64,000 nt of DNA from contig NC_133333.1 of the NCBI RefSeq assembly GCF_042186555.1, positions 63,049,628-63,113,627 of the forward strand. The letters run 5' to 3'. Every line of letters begins with the position of its first letter. Positions within the stretch are counted from its first letter, which is position 1. Shown here piece after piece: positions 34,746 through 46,555 of this stretch. Position numbers and translations under genes: made by a program. Source of the DNA: Aquarana catesbeiana. Its lineage: Eukaryota; Chordata; Amphibia; Anura; Ranidae. A model generated the notes under the pieces. That model was not told the DNA's origin and made no database searches. It was given only the letters and a program-made list of their open reading frames with translations.

Positions 34746-35640
34746 ACTGTGTGGTACCGATCCATGAAATTTAACTATTGAATGGATGTCTTTATAATTA
34801 ACCTTGTTTATTTTATTTTACAAAAGTAAAACTAACATAAAGATCCCAATGAACGTTTTGTATAAAAATCCAATTTTAGGACCTTAAACTTACTCAATAT
34901 TACTACCAGTAATATCATTATTTAATTTATACTCTGTTCTGATGCGCCTTTCCTATTTTTTCCCTTTTCCCTTCCCCTTTTTTCTTTTTTTCTTTTTTAG
35001 TGCCATTTACTCCATCTTTACTAGATTTATGTTGTTCGATATCGTTATAGTTAACTCTCTTTTAAGTAAGTAATTCGCCTGGAAAAACCTTTTTTCTACC
35101 CAGTATTTCTTTATTTTCTTTATATATTGTAAACATTTGGGACTTGCTTTTTTTCCTCCCTCTTTTTTTGTTTGTTAGCCTGGTCGTTGTGGCCATTCAG
35201 TGCCTCCTCCTATTGGTGGTCCCTTTCTTGGTGGTGGCCCTTCCTGGGGGTTCTGAGGTGGTAAGCTCCCATTGGGGTGGATATTGGCAAATGATTTAGA
35301 TCCTTCTGTTACATATACTGATGTATAGTCTATATTTGACATATTTCTCTTATGTAGTATTTTTCTATTTCTCTGTACAGTCTCTCGTAGTCATTGGTTG
35401 ATTCATAAATATCACCTGATAAAGCCACAAGGCGAAACATGTCGGGATAGTATACAAGTATGAGATCCCTGTTCAACCAGAATTTTCATCATGTTACTAC
35501 CATAATGGAAGAGTTAAATTCAACTCAACAAACTGTATTGTTTGGTTTTTAATCTTGTTCATATTAAACTATACAATTTTTTTGAATATATGGTTTCCAT
35601 TATTATTATTTGCAAGCACAATGATAATCCCCATCCCAAC
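34746..35640 (+). mobile_element. 3' part of the hammerhead-motif element split by Gypsy 1
   Basis: Continuation of 27650-28368 across the Gypsy insertion. It has a C/T-rich tract (34950-35180) as in the element at 2274-4586, then the hammerhead-like motif and an AT-rich end. No coding frame. Confidence 0.4.
35410..35449 (+). ncRNA. Hammerhead-ribozyme-like motif, copy 4
   Basis: TATCAC, CTGATAA (35416-35422), A, GCC with GGC around an ACAA loop, GAAAC (35434-35438), AT, GTC (35441-35443), GGGATA. TATC pairs with GATA in stem I. The conserved G8 is changed to A. It differs in sequence from copies 1-3 but keeps the same pairing scheme. Confidence 0.5.
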
Positions 35641-36266
35641 AATTCCCTTTTTTGAATATTATGTTGTTACATTGTTCTAGTATTATGACCTAATTCATAA
35701 ACTATATTTAGACATACATTTTATTTATATTTTCCCAAGTTTTGTTTTATCATTGCTTGTGATAAAATGGCTACATTCTAATTTGCATATATAGATCAAT
35801 ATTTGTAGACGATGTAGTAGTTTTTCAATGGCCTGGCTTTGTTTGGTTTGCCAAGAGGATGATAATCTCCATGCTTGTCGTGCACTTGTTAGTGAACACA
35901 CTGAGGCTGATTTACAAAAGACATGGAGAATGTTCACACAATAAATTGTGCAAATATTTACCCAAATTCGCCAATCACATGAAAAGAAAGTTCCTGTTTG
36001 TTTATTTCATCTGCACACTATTGGCTAATTGAAGTGAATATCCACACGATTCATTGTTTGAACATTCTCTAGTTTGTTAGTAAATAAGTGATTCATTAAT
36101 ATTCTAGAATCTATGAGACTTTTATATATTTATAAAATACTAATCATGGCATCCACCAAACCTTAACTGCAGGCGACTCAATCATTTTAATTTAAAATAC
36201 ATCTGGCCAGCTCAGTAGATTATTTTAAAAAGATCTGGATGCATCCATAAATGCAAAAATATATAA
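35641..36266. repeat. Anonymous DNA with a TTTACTAAA-like MITE
   Basis: Within it, 35900-36095 has inverted ends (TTTACAAAAGACATGGAGAATGTTC against the reversed TTACTAACAAACTAGAGAATGTTC). The rest shows nothing recognisable. Confidence 0.45.
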
Positions 36267-36653
36267 GACCCCTTTCACACTGAGGCTCTTTACAGGCGCT
36301 ACAGCGCTAAAAATAGCGCCTGTAAAGCGCCTCTCCTGTCTCTCCAGTGTGAAAGCCCGAGGGCTTTCACACTGGAGCGGTGCGCTTGCAGGACGCTAAA
36401 AAAAAGGTCTGCTAGCAGCATCTTTGGAGCATGGCAGGAGCAGTGTATACACCGCTCCTGCACCTCTCCTGCCCATTGAAATGAATGGGCACCGCTGCAG
36501 AACCGTCGGCAAAGCACCACTGCTGGTTGCTTTAACCCTTTTTCGGCCGCTAGCAGGGGTTTAAACTGCCTAGCTAGCGGCCGAAAACCCCCGCAAAAAC
36601 GACATAAAAATGGCGGCGCTTTACTGCCCTGACGCCCCAGTGTGAAAGGGGTC
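36267..36653. mobile_element. MITE, GACCCCTTTCACACTG ends, TAA target
   Basis: 387 bp with perfect 16-bp inverted ends and TAA at 36264-36266 and 36654-36656. Internal hairpins include GGCGCT repeats and CCATTGAAATGAATGGG. The CCCTTTCACAC core also occurs at the ends of the Harbinger element at 9681-13802, which together with the TAA target suggests a Harbinger-derived MITE. Confidence 0.85.
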
Positions 36654-36656
36654 TAA

Positions 36657-37342
36657 CTGGATATTAACATTTATAGGTATTAACACCATGGGTAGTGGAT
36701 TCAGGGAATATCTTTCTCCTGGAGGATCAAAAAGGAATGTTTTCCTTGCGGAAGCAAATTAGATCATGTGTTACTGGCTTTTTTGCCTTCCTCAGTTTCA
36801 ACGGTGGGTACAGAATTGTGTACATGGAGGTTTTCTATTCATTTTTTTTTTGTTGTTGGTTGAAGTGGATGTACTGGAGTCTTTTTCAGCTTGGTTAACT
36901 ATGTAACTAAAATACATGCACAAGGAGTACACACCAGCAGTGAATGTTTGGTAAATGTCACATGCACTGCTTTATAAATGTGTATCATCATATATCAATT
37001 ATTTCTTTTTCTATGGAAAAAAAGAGACAAGATGACTGCCTATATATCAAGTCAATTGTTTCAACCAAAAAGAAAATAAAAAGTCCCAGTGGTTCAGATA
37101 TTTGAGCCAGGAAGATCAATGTGCTTTTGTCAGAGCTGTCATCAGAAAAATTACATATTTATGTTTAATCCCTTGGAAAATGATGTTGCTAATTGATAAG
37201 CTATGTTACAGAAATACTGTTGATTGAAAAATTGCAATAGTAATAAATTCATACATGTACAGTAGATTTTTAGAATCAGTTACAATATTACCAGGAAAAC
37301 GTCTCCTAACCCTCCACCTTCCTCTAGGCACACAGAAAAACT
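36657..37342. other. No gene recognised
   Basis: AT-rich anonymous sequence without supported features. Confidence 0.5.
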
Positions 37343-37640
37343 GAAAATTTATTATCAAATACTTACAGTAATTTTCCTTTCCTGATGGACTCCATGGCAG
37401 TCTATGTGTGGGTTAGGCAGTCTATGTGTGGGTTAACCCCGCCTCCTCTCCAATGCTATAAGACCCCACTCCCGTAAATTTGATCTCACCGCTAGAGACT
37501 GTGTTCCGTAACTAGCCAACTTTTGACTGATGGGTGGGAACTCCATTTTCCATGGAGTCTATCAGGAAAGGAAAAGTACGGTAAGTATTTGATAATAAAT
37601 TTTCCGTTTTCCTGACAGACTCCATGGCAGTCTACGTGTG
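37343..37640. repeat. DIRS left terminal repeat and internal complementary region
   Basis: The sequence at 37343-37405 (AAATTTATTATCAAATACTTAC, a T-rich stretch, CCTGATGGACTCCATGG) recurs reversed at about 37545-37610, and another CCTGACAGACTCCATGGCAG follows at 37611. DIRS elements use such an internal complementary region to align the ends of a circular intermediate. A 20-bp unit GGCAGTCTATGTGTGGGTTA is duplicated at 37396-37435. Confidence 0.65.
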
Positions 37641-37659
37641 GGAAATAACTACCCAAACC

Positions 37660-38672
37660 ACATGGGTGGGTATGCTGATCAAAGGAAATTTAATTTGGCC
37701 TGTCAACTAACAGGATTATTAAACCAAAGTTCACAGAAGATAGAGAAGCAGGCTCTATGCAGTAATGTGACATAAAGGTATTAGTGGAGGCCCATGAGGC
37801 CGCTTTGCAGATGACTTCTGGAGCCACATGCCGGGCTGCTGCCCATGAAGCCGCCATACCCCTGGTGGAATGTGCCATCACCGCCTCTGGAGGAGCCAAG
37901 CCCTTAGCCCTATAAGCCTGCTGAATGGAGTGGACGATACAGGGTGCAATCGTTCTGGTCGAAGCTCACTTCCCTCTGTTACTACCGGAGTGCAAGATAA
38001 ACAGGTAGTCAGAGCGTCTAAAGGAGGAAGTAACTTGCAGGTATTCCTTCAGTATTTTGCCTAGATCCAGAAGATGAAATGAACTTCGATGAACCCCGGG
38101 GTCCTGAATGTAGGTAGGACAATTTCTTGGTTCCTATGGAACACTGAAGTGACTTTCGGGTTTGAGCCCAGCATAGGGATGAGGACCACCCAGTCCGGGA
38201 AGAAAGTCAGAAATGTTTTTTCATGACCCAAGGACCCGATCTCAGAAACCCTTTTGGCCGAAGTGATGGCAACTAGGAAGGCAACTTTTGCAGAAATGTC
38301 TTTGACAGAAAGTGGAACGAATCCTGAGGTACTGAAGTCAGTCAGTGAGTCGAGAACAAGGGGAAGATCCCATTTTTGGAATCTTGGTCTTCTTTGGGGC
38401 CTGAGTCTTGTCGCCCCATGGAAGAACTGCCAGATTAGAGGATGAACAGCCCATGATTTTTGAAGCGCCCCATGGAAGAACTGCCAGATTAGAGGATGAA
38501 CGGCCCATGATTTTTGAAGTGCACCCGAGAGATTCCAGCCTCTCCCTCTCAAGAACCAGAACATCAGTCTCAGTAATGCCGGGCAAGGGTGCAGGACTGA
38601 TAAAGAAGGTCCAGCCTGAGAGGAAGAGGCACCGGGTCCCAGAAGCTGAGCTGGGTCAGGAGGGGAAACCAT
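37660..38672 (-). pseudogene. DIRS tyrosine recombinase
   Basis: Read right to left, the first frame (38672-38061) includes GFVPLSVKDISAKVAFLVAI and TSAKRVSEIGSL, where R of KRVSEI matches the first catalytic arginine region of the family. The frame shifts near 38060 and continues in another (37899-37690) with AHSTRGMAASWA, the H-x-x-R box, and FMSHY, the likely nucleophile tyrosine. A 60-bp direct duplication around CCCATGGAAGAACTGCCAGATTAG (about 38410-38515) breaks the N-terminal part. The recombinase would integrate circular DNA; this copy is broken. Confidence 0.75.
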
Positions 38673-40400
38673 GGCCTGTTCGGCCAGTAAGGTGCTATCA
38701 CCATCACATCAACTGCTTCCGCCTGGAGTCTCTGTAAAAACCTGAAGATCATCGGAAGCGGGGGAAAGGCATATGCCCTGTTGAAGCTCCACTGATCTGT
38801 CAGAGCATCTACTCCGAAGGCCTGGCTGCAACGGCCCCGAGTGTAATACTTCTTGATCTTGAAGTTGTAGGGGGATGCAAATAGGTCTAATTCGGGATTG
38901 ACTCCCAAGGACAGGATCCATTCGAACATCTGCACATGAAGAGACCACTCGTCTAACTGTGTGCGAGACAGGAAGTCCGCTTGTACGTTCTGGACCCCGG
39001 GAACGAAGACCGTTGAAATATTGGCCAGGTTTTTCTGAGCCCAGGACATGATGGGCTCGACTTCTTGGAGCAGGGTGGAGCTTCGAGTGCCCCCTTGCCT
39101 CTTCACATAGGAGACCGCTGTGGTGTTGTCCATTCTCAGTAAAACTCACTCCCCTTTCAGGAGATGAGTGAAAGATTGAAGGGCTGCCCGTAGTTCCAGG
39201 ACGTTTGAGCCTGGGTTGTGAAGACGGGCATTCCAATTGCCTTGTGCAAGTTCTGACCTGCAAAGGGCTCCCCAACCGGCACCGCTGGCATCGGTTATGA
39301 CTGTGACCCATGAGACGGGGGCAATGGAGTGGCAGGTGAGCAGATTTCTGCGCTGGAGCCACCAGAAGAAGCTTTTCCTCATCTCTGAAGTTATGTGAAT
39401 GGACCGATTGTTGTCCCCTGAATTCCATTGTTGAAGAAACCCTGTCTGAAAAGGGCGTAACCTCCACAGAGACCATTTGACCATGGGGGTCGTAGAGACC
39501 ATTGTGCCGATAATTCTTAGGCACTGCAAGGCCTTTAGGCGCGAGGAGCTCAGAGCCCGTGAGATTCTCCCTCGAATGACTGGGATCTTCTCCACTGGGA
39601 GAGAGATGGTGCTTTTCACCGTGTTGAACTGGGTTCCTAAGTATATCAGGTGCTGGACTTGTTCCAGATGGCTTTTTTCCAGGTTTAGGAGCCACCTGAA
39701 TTCAAACAGTGTGGAGATAACCTGCTCCCTGTGGACCAACAGCTGCTTCTTGTCTTGGGATAGTAACAGGAGGTCGTCAGGCGGTATAAGCGTATCCCTT
39801 TTGTTTTAATGAGGGCCACCATGGCCTGAAGAATTTTCGAAAAGACTCAGGGTGAGGTTGTCAACCTGAAAGGGAGGCAGGTGAACTATAGATGTTCTTG
39901 CCCGACTCTGAACCGGAGGTATTTGCGGAATTCTTCTGCCACAGGCACGTGAAAATAGGCATCTTTTTAGTCAATTGAGATTAGCCAATTGCCTGGCTGA
40001 ACGGCTTGTTGGATGGTAGACAAAGTCTCCATTTTGAATCTTTCGTACTTTATAAACTTGTTTAGGTAAGTTAGGTCTATCACGGGACGCCATGAACCGT
40101 TTATCTTCTGCACAAGTAAGAGAGGGAAGTATATCCCCTAGAACTCTTCACCTTTCCGGACAGGCACCGTGGCTCCCTGTACTATCAGCGAATCCACGTA
40201 GGACAGTAACACCTGCTTCTTTTCTTCTGACCGTGGTAGCAGGGTGGAAATAAATGTGGGTGAAGGAGTACTGGTGAAGGATCATGTGTGGCCTGTGGAG
40301 ATCGTCTTGATGGTTCAGTAGTCCGACACTGATCCCACCCAGACGTGATGGAAGAGAAGCAGACGCGCCCCCACCCGACCCGCCTGGGCCGGCCAAATCT
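38570..40400 (-). pseudogene. DIRS reverse transcriptase and RNase H
   Basis: The RT begins near 40150 with FPLLLVQKINGSWRPVIDL and AYFHVPV and shows stops at about 39965 and 39895. The region where a Y-x-DD box is expected (around 39790) reads RLYRLTTSC and is destroyed. The frame at 39739-39146 continues with SHLEQVQHLIYLGTQF and, in the RNase H part, TDASGAGWGAL and NVLELRA. The next frame (39133-38570) has MDNTTAVSYVKRQGGTRS, FVPGVQNVQADFLSR and LDLFASPYN, all typical of DIRS RNase H and the methylase-like domain. Frames overlap and are shifted, so the gene is dead. Confidence 0.8.
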
Positions 40401-40821
40401 CAAAATGACTTAGCCGGCTCACGCCCACTGGACACCTGGCTTTTAGCAGACATTTGGAAGGATGTCTGACCTCTGCTCCAATTCCTTCTGAAATCTTGGC
40501 CAGGCCTGTAAGAGCATGCTTTCCTTGAACGCTCACTACTGCCTCTTCTGCGCTGGGGCCTCTTCTGACCGAACAAATGCCTATCCTGGGGCAGAAAGCC
40601 CGACCTCCCACCCGTGGCTTAGGCTATGGCGCTATCCAGCCTGTTACCAAACAACGAGGGCCCTTCAAAGGGGATACTACACCAGGCCTGCTTAGATGCT
40701 GGATCAGCGAGCCAAGGGCACAACCATAGGGCCCGCTTAGCCGTGGCCGAGGATAGCATAGTCCGGGCCAACAGGCAGATGAGATTGATAAAAGCCTCCC
40801 CCTGGAAGGCCACTGCCAGCT

Positions 40822-41773
40822 TCAATTCCTGGACTGCCGAGCCCCTGGCCAGTTCCTCTGAAATGCCCTTGAGCACACATTTTCTGTCCAGGCTTCCATA
40901 GCCTTGGACATGGCTGCGAGGGCCAAGGCGGGTTTGCAAGCTATACCGGCTAGCCCGTAAATTTTCTTGAGGTCTTGGTCTATTCTCCTCTCGAGCCTGT
41001 CCTTGAAGGATACAACGTCCTCTAGGGGAAAAGTGACATGTTTGGCCAGTCGCATCAGTGCTACATCTATAAGGGGAGCGTTTTCCAGATGTTTCACTTC
41101 CTCTGCCTTGAAGGGGTATAATCTGGAGGTTTTGCTTGACATAGAAGTCTTCTTATCTATCTTTCTCCACTCCTCGTCAATGATATCCTTTAATTTGGAA
41201 AGGAGCGGAAAGTTGGAACGTTCCTTCCCCAGGTGTTTAAAGAACTTCCTTTGCTTAGCCAGAGGAGTGGAAGGATCTTCCCACTTAAGGGCCTCTTTGA
41301 CCGCCTTAATTAGTGGGGAAACAAGGGTGAAGTCGAAGCCTCCGACAAATTCATCTCCCTCCAACTCGCTGTCCGAAGACCCGGGGAAGCATCATAAGGC
41401 TGGGATGGGCCCAGATCCTCCTGGGTCTCGTCAGCCAGGAAGCCAGATAGAGTGGTGGGCTGGCTCCGCATGCGGGATGTATCCCACTCCTTGAGGGATT
41501 GCTGCACCACACGCTTAACTAGCGATTCCATTTGTTGGCTTTCAGCCTCCTTTTTCCCCGACCACCTTGGCATAACAAGGGTCACATAAGGGCTTGCCTT
41601 CCGGGACCCGGGTACCACATCCCCAGCAGGCTCTGCTTTCAGAGCGGCTATCGCGGCGGTGGGTGCGGTGTCTGAAGGAGGAATGGGAGCATCTCCTCTG
41701 TTGATGGGTCCTAGACGGAGAGTCACGTCTGGACCTGGATGAGGAAGGTTGATGTTGTGGCCTGGTAAGGTCC
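40822..41773 (-). pseudogene. DIRS gag-type protein, C-terminal part
   Basis: Starting at the Gypsy 2 insertion, one frame gives an Arg/Ser-rich stretch (RDLTRPQHQPSSSRSRRDSP) and a double-cysteine motif CWGCGTRVPEGKPLCDPC (near 41600). Another frame (41364-40822) carries the conserved gag body with SPLIKAVKEALKWEDPSTP, ENAPLIDVALMRLAKHV and LKKIYGLAGIACKPALA. At least one frameshift separates them. The matching N-terminal coding part lies across the insertion at about 50958-51050. Confidence 0.75.
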
Positions 41774-41778
41774 CTGTC
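41774..41778. repeat. Target-site duplication CTGTC, left copy (Gypsy 2)
   Basis: CTGTC directly before the 5' LTR, repeated at 50953-50957 directly after the 3' LTR. Joining across it restores the DIRS gag frame. Confidence 0.8.
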
Positions 41779-42467
41779 TGCATGCACGCGCGCACGGGAG
41801 ACCACAGATGCCCATGCGTGCTTGTGCGCATGCGCGACGTGCGGCGTGCACACGCAGGAGCGCGCCCTAGCACCAGCAACTGATCGGTGCTGACTGGTCT
41901 TCAGCTGTGTCCCTGTTACCCTGAACTTGTGTTATTCTGCCTGATTCTCGTTGCTGACCTTGGCTCCTGTTTACCCGGCTCTGAACTCTGTTATACCTGA
42001 TCTCTGGTTCCTGATCCCGGCTTCCCATCTGACCCGTCTCTGCCTGATGTTCCGGTACCCTGCTGCCTGCCTGATGATGAACCCGACTTCCCATCTGACC
42101 CGTCTTTGCCTGATGCTCCGGTACCCTGCTTCCCGCCTGTTGACGAACCCGGCTATCCCTGTGACCTGGCCCTGGTGCCCAGCTTGGCCCAGCATAATTA
42201 CCAGAGTGTCTGCAACTACAGTCCTGCGACCAGCTGCGACTTCCTGCTCTGCAATTACAGTCCTGCGATCAGCTGCGACTTCCTGCTCTGCAGCTACAGT
42301 CCTGCGACCAGCTGCGACTTCCTACAACAGGGTTCCTGGTTTCCATCTGCAGGCACCCTTGTGCCTCTTGTTCATTGGCTCCTTCTGTTTCACTCTCAGC
42401 GGGACCTGGACTGGAGATACAAGAGAGGCCGACCTCATCAATTCAGTCTCCATTCAGGTACGTGACA
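41779..42467 (+). repeat. Gypsy 2 5' LTR
   Basis: 689 bp. From about 41797 it matches the 3' LTR, but the first part differs: the 3' LTR has about 40 extra bases at its start and the TATA-like CTATTTAAAGGAG, which here is replaced by GCATGCGCGACGTGCGGCG-type sequence. It carries three units of a 39-bp repeat (CTGCGACCAGCTGCGACTTC) at about 42215-42330. TGCTGACTGGT at 41888-41898 pairs with the primer site. Confidence 0.85.
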
Positions 42468-42469
42468 GT

Positions 42470-42480
42470 ACCAGTCAGCA
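42470..42480 (+). promoter_or_regulatory. Self-complementary primer-binding site of Gypsy 2
   Basis: ACCAGTCAGCA begins 2 bases after the 5' LTR and is the exact complement of TGCTGACTGGT at 41888-41898 and 50361-50371. In the 3' LTR that sequence starts 30 bases after the TATA-like TATTTAAA (50331), the distance expected for the RNA 5' end. The 11-nt match is the length used by Tf1 for self-priming. Confidence 0.75.
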
Positions 42481-42485
42481 AGTAA

Positions 42486-43957
42486 TGGAGTCTGAAAGGG
42501 AGGTCTCTCTGCTGTCAACCCTCTGCCAAACTGTTACCGCACTCTCCCATGTAGTGCAAGGGTTGCATATGGACTTTGCCCGCATCCATAACCAACTTCA
42601 GTATATATCCAGCTTTACTCCCACTTCCGAGCATCCAAGACTCCAGGATTCCTTTGCTCAAACTATGACTTTCTCCCAAACTGAACTGTCTTACCTTCCT
42701 GAGCCCAGGGTACCCTGGCCCAAACGGTTTTCCGGGGACCGTAAAAAGTACAGGACTTTCCAGAATGCCTGCGAACTTTACTTTTCTTTGCTACCCCGTA
42801 CATTCCCTACAGAGGAAGTGAAGGTGGGATTTCTTATCTCCTTGTTGCTGGAGGAACCCCACGCCTGGGCATTTCAGCTTCGGGAACAGCACGACCCTGT
42901 CCTGGCTTCAGTCAAATCCTTTTTCACTGCCATGGCTCCATTATATGCCGATCCTTTCCGCCGCCAAACAGCAGAGACTTTGCTGAGTCATTTACAACAA
43001 GGTTCTAGGCCTATGGTGGACTATGTCTCGGACTTTCGTTTATGGAGCACTGATACTAAGTGGAATGATTCCGCTTTACACTTCCGATTTCGTCTTGGCC
43101 TGTCAGAAGCCGTCAAAGATGAACTCGCCAGGGTAGAAATACCTACCTCTCTGAATGACTTAATCCACATCAGCATACAAATTGACCATCGCCTACATGA
43201 AAGACGGTTCGAGAAAGCCAGAAATCTTCATCTAATGCCTACCTGCTCGACGGACCCATCACCTGCATCCTTCTCAACCGTGCCAAGAAAAGTTTCTGAC
43301 ATCAGGAAAATTCCACATGCCAGCTTTCCTAGGCCCCCTCTGACCGAACAAGAGCGGTCTCATCATCGCCGCAATGATCTCTGTCTTTATTGTGGCGAGC
43401 AGGGGCACTTCCTGCAGACTTGTTCCAGAAGGCATCGTAAAAGACCCCTCCGTCCATCTTCTACAGTCGTGGCATTAAGTTCCAGTCAAAACCACATCCT
43501 GTTGCCTGTTTCCCTTCAGTTAACCGGAAAGACTCTTACTGTTTCTGCTATTGTGGACTCTGGGGTCTGTAGCTGTTTCGTGGACTCTGCCTTTGCAAAT
43601 ACGCACGCACTCCCTTTGCGTGCTAAGAAGAACAGCTTCACGGTCCACCTGGCAGATGGTTCAGGCATCAAATCTGGGCCCGTCACTCTAGAGACTGAAC
43701 CTATCCTGTGCCTCACAGCTTCTGGGCATCATGAGCTGCTATGTCTAGATGTCATTACATCTCCCCTATTTCCTGTCATTCTTGGGAAACCCTGGTTGAA
43801 GGCACATAACCCCCTCATCAACTGGATCACAGGGGAAGTGACTTTTTCTTCTAAGTACTGTAATGAATTCTGCATTCCTCCTCTACCCAAGTCCGAAGAA
43901 CCGCTCCTCTGCATTAACATGGACCCTGAAACCATTAAACTTGTGCCTTCCATTTAG
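42486..43957 (+). pseudogene. Gypsy 2 gag and protease
   Basis: The frame starts at ATG 42486, 18 bases after the LTR, and remains open for 490 codons. It encodes the gag body (FQNACELYFSLLPRTFPTEE, KVGFLISLL, VDYVSDFRLWS), a zinc knuckle CLYCGEQGHFLQTC (43381-43422), then an aspartic protease with VDSGVCSCFVDSAF at about 43555, where the usual DSGA reads DSGV, and VILGKPWL. A TAG at 43955-43957 interrupts just before RT, in a position normally read through as part of one gag-pol frame. An ATG upstream at 41951 lies in the LTR and is not the start. Confidence 0.9.
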
Positions 43958-45895
43958 CATGACTTTCTGGATGTTTTCAATAAAAAGAGCGCTGACACTC
44001 TCCCTCTTCATAGACCATATGACTGTCCTATCGATCTCTTACCCGGTGCAGAAATTCCCTTTAGCAGGATCTACCCACTCTCAGAACCAGAACAGGAGGA
44101 ATTGCGGAAGTACATTGATGAGAACCTTGATAAGGGGTTTATTCGGCCATCTTCTTCCCCGCGGGAGCGGGAATATTTTTTGTGGAGAAGAAGGATCACT
44201 CCCTCCAGCCCTGTATTGATTACTGGGACTTAAATAAGGTAACCATCAAAAACCGATACCCCTTACCTCTTATTCCAGAACTATTCCAGAGGCTTCGGGA
44301 AGCTCGTATATTTACAAAACTAGACTTGAGAGGAGCATACAATCTAATCAGAATAAGAGAAGGGGATGAATGGAAGACGGCCTTCAGGACTCGTTTCGGA
44401 CATTTTGAGTACCTAGTGATGCCCTTTGGACTCTGTAATGCTCCAGCCACCTTCCAGCATTTTGTAAATGATGTGTTCCTGGACTTTCTTGATTTATTTA
44501 CTATTGTTTACTTGGGCGACATTTACATTTTTTCCACCTCCTTAGAGTCCCATCGAATTCACGTGAAGAAAGTGTTAAACAGATTAAGGGAACACCATCT
44601 CTATGCTAAGGCGGAGAAGTGTGAATTCGAAAAACTCACCATCCAGTTCCTGGGACTCATTATCTCTGCAGACGGAATTGCCATGGACCCACAGAAGGTA
44701 TCTGCAGTACTCGATTGGCCTGCCCCTACTGATAAGAAATCTGTACAGCGGTTTGTGGGGTTCGCTAATTTTTACAGGAAGTTTATTAAAGACTTTTCCA
44801 GTATTGTATCCCCTATCACCCAGCTAACCAAGCTAGGCACAACTTTCACATGGACCTCAGAAGCTCAGACAGCATTCGAAAAACTGAAATGCCTCTTCAC
44901 ATCCGCACCCATCCTGAAACACCCAGATCCTGCTCTGCCCTATGTCCTTGAAGTGGATGCCTCCGAAATAGCTGTGGGAGCCATATTGTCCCAACCACAA
45001 GGGACAAAATTGCTACTCCATCCTGTCGCTTTCTTCTCCAGAAAACGAAGTAATCCTGAAAGGAACTACGATGTCGGTGATCGGGAATTACTCGCTATTA
45101 AGTCTGCCCTTGAAGAATGGCGTTATTTGCTAGAGGGAGCTGCTCACCCTATTCTTGTATTCACGGATCACAAAAACCTGGAGTACTTAAGGACAGCGAA
45201 AAGATTAAGACCTCGCCAGGCCATGTGGGCTCTTTTCTTTGCAAGATTATGCTTCCACATCACTTACCGGCCTGGGTCAAAGAATGGGAAGCCCGATGCT
45301 CTTTCCTGTATGTTCCAAGATACTGAAGCATCTCCCGAATCTGATACCATCCTACCTGCTAAGAACTTCCTGTTACTACAAACTGATCTCATCTCCCAAA
45401 TCAAGACAGCAGTCCTGAATCAACCTCCCTCCCAAGAACTCCATCTCCAGCATAAAGAGGGTCTCTACTTTCATGGTACACAGATCTTTGTTCCAGAGAA
45501 ATTACGGACAGCAGTCCTCTACATGTGCCACAATCATCCTCTGGCAGGGCATTTCGGGGTACACAAGACTTCAAAACTGGTCCTTTGCTCCTTCTGGTGG
45601 CCAGACTTAATACAATTCTGCAGAGACTATGTAAGATCTTGCACTACATGCTTACGGAACAAGACGGACAGATCTAAGAATTGGGGTCTGCTGGAACCTC
45701 TCTCTGTACCAGATAAATTATGGAGCATGATCTCCATGGACTTCATTGTCGAGTTACCCCCATCCGAGGGGTTTACCACCATCTTTGTTATTGTGGATCG
45801 CCTGTCCAAGATGGCGCATTTTGTGCCCCTAAAGGGTACCCCTTCCGCTGCAGAGACTGCCTCATCTTTTGTCAAGGAAGTGGTACGCCTACATG
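43958..45895 (+). pseudogene. Gypsy 2 pol: RT, RNase H, N-terminal integrase
   Basis: After the TAG the family sequence continues in frame (HDFLDVFNKKSADTL) to a one-base deletion near 44160, then in a new frame. RT motifs include RIFTKLDLRGAYNLIRI, FGLCNAPATF and YLGDIYIFS (about 44509-44535), where the first catalytic aspartate is Gly. RNase H has EVDASEIAVGAILSQ, DRELLAI and FTDHKNLEYL. Integrase has the HHCC zinc domain (HNHPLAGHFGVHKT, CTTCLRNK) and MDFIVELPPSEG with the first core aspartate. The coding ends at VVRLHGI, where the non-autonomous LTR element is inserted. Confidence 0.92.
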
Positions 45896-45900
45896 GTATC

Positions 45901-46555
45901 TGTCACGGAACGTCCCACACTCCGCTTGAGTGCTTCCGTCATATACCGCTTCCTAAGTTCTGGAACACGAGTCCAATGGATCTGGCTATAGGAACCCCAA
46001 GAACTAGACAACACCAGTCTTGGAGTACATCAGAACTACCTTTATTTTGAGATCTCACAGACCTTTATACAGCAGGGATGACTCAAAGCTAACCTAATTA
46101 ACATGACCTAATTTACTACAAAATGTACCCAGACCAGATGACAGTCTTGTGGGCACCGAGCTTCACACATTAATACAATTAACAATACAAACAACAATCT
46201 CCCCCCTCCTCAGCCTAGACCATTCGTCTATTAGCCAGGGCTGGTGGCTAATGTGATCAGCTCTCTCAATTAACATAAACACATGTTGATAACACCAGCA
46301 TCTCCTCACAGGATGTGTCCCAACAGAATGAATCAGTCTTATCAGCAGGGGGCTGCTGGAGGAATCCCCTCTCCCTCTTCAGGGACACAAATATACAGTA
46401 AGGAGTCCCCATACAATATATACATGACTGAGTCCGATTAATACAGTTCAGACTGGATTTCTCATTCACCTCAAATGCTAGGGCCCATAATCGGTGGGCA
46501 ACAGGCTTGCACACAGTCCTCTCCAATAGCCTCTGCTCCGGCCAGGTCCGTGACA
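45901..46555 (-). repeat. 3' LTR of the non-autonomous LTR element
   Basis: 655 bp, TGTCACGG to CCGTGACA on either strand. In the sense direction it has TATAAAGG and AATAAA near its end, giving a short R-U5. It also encodes the last 26 codons of the internal frame. Confidence 0.93.

Noticed and set aside
40967..41494. 175-codon plus-strand frame in the DIRS gag region
   Set aside because: Antisense shadow of the gag-type protein; no motif of its own.
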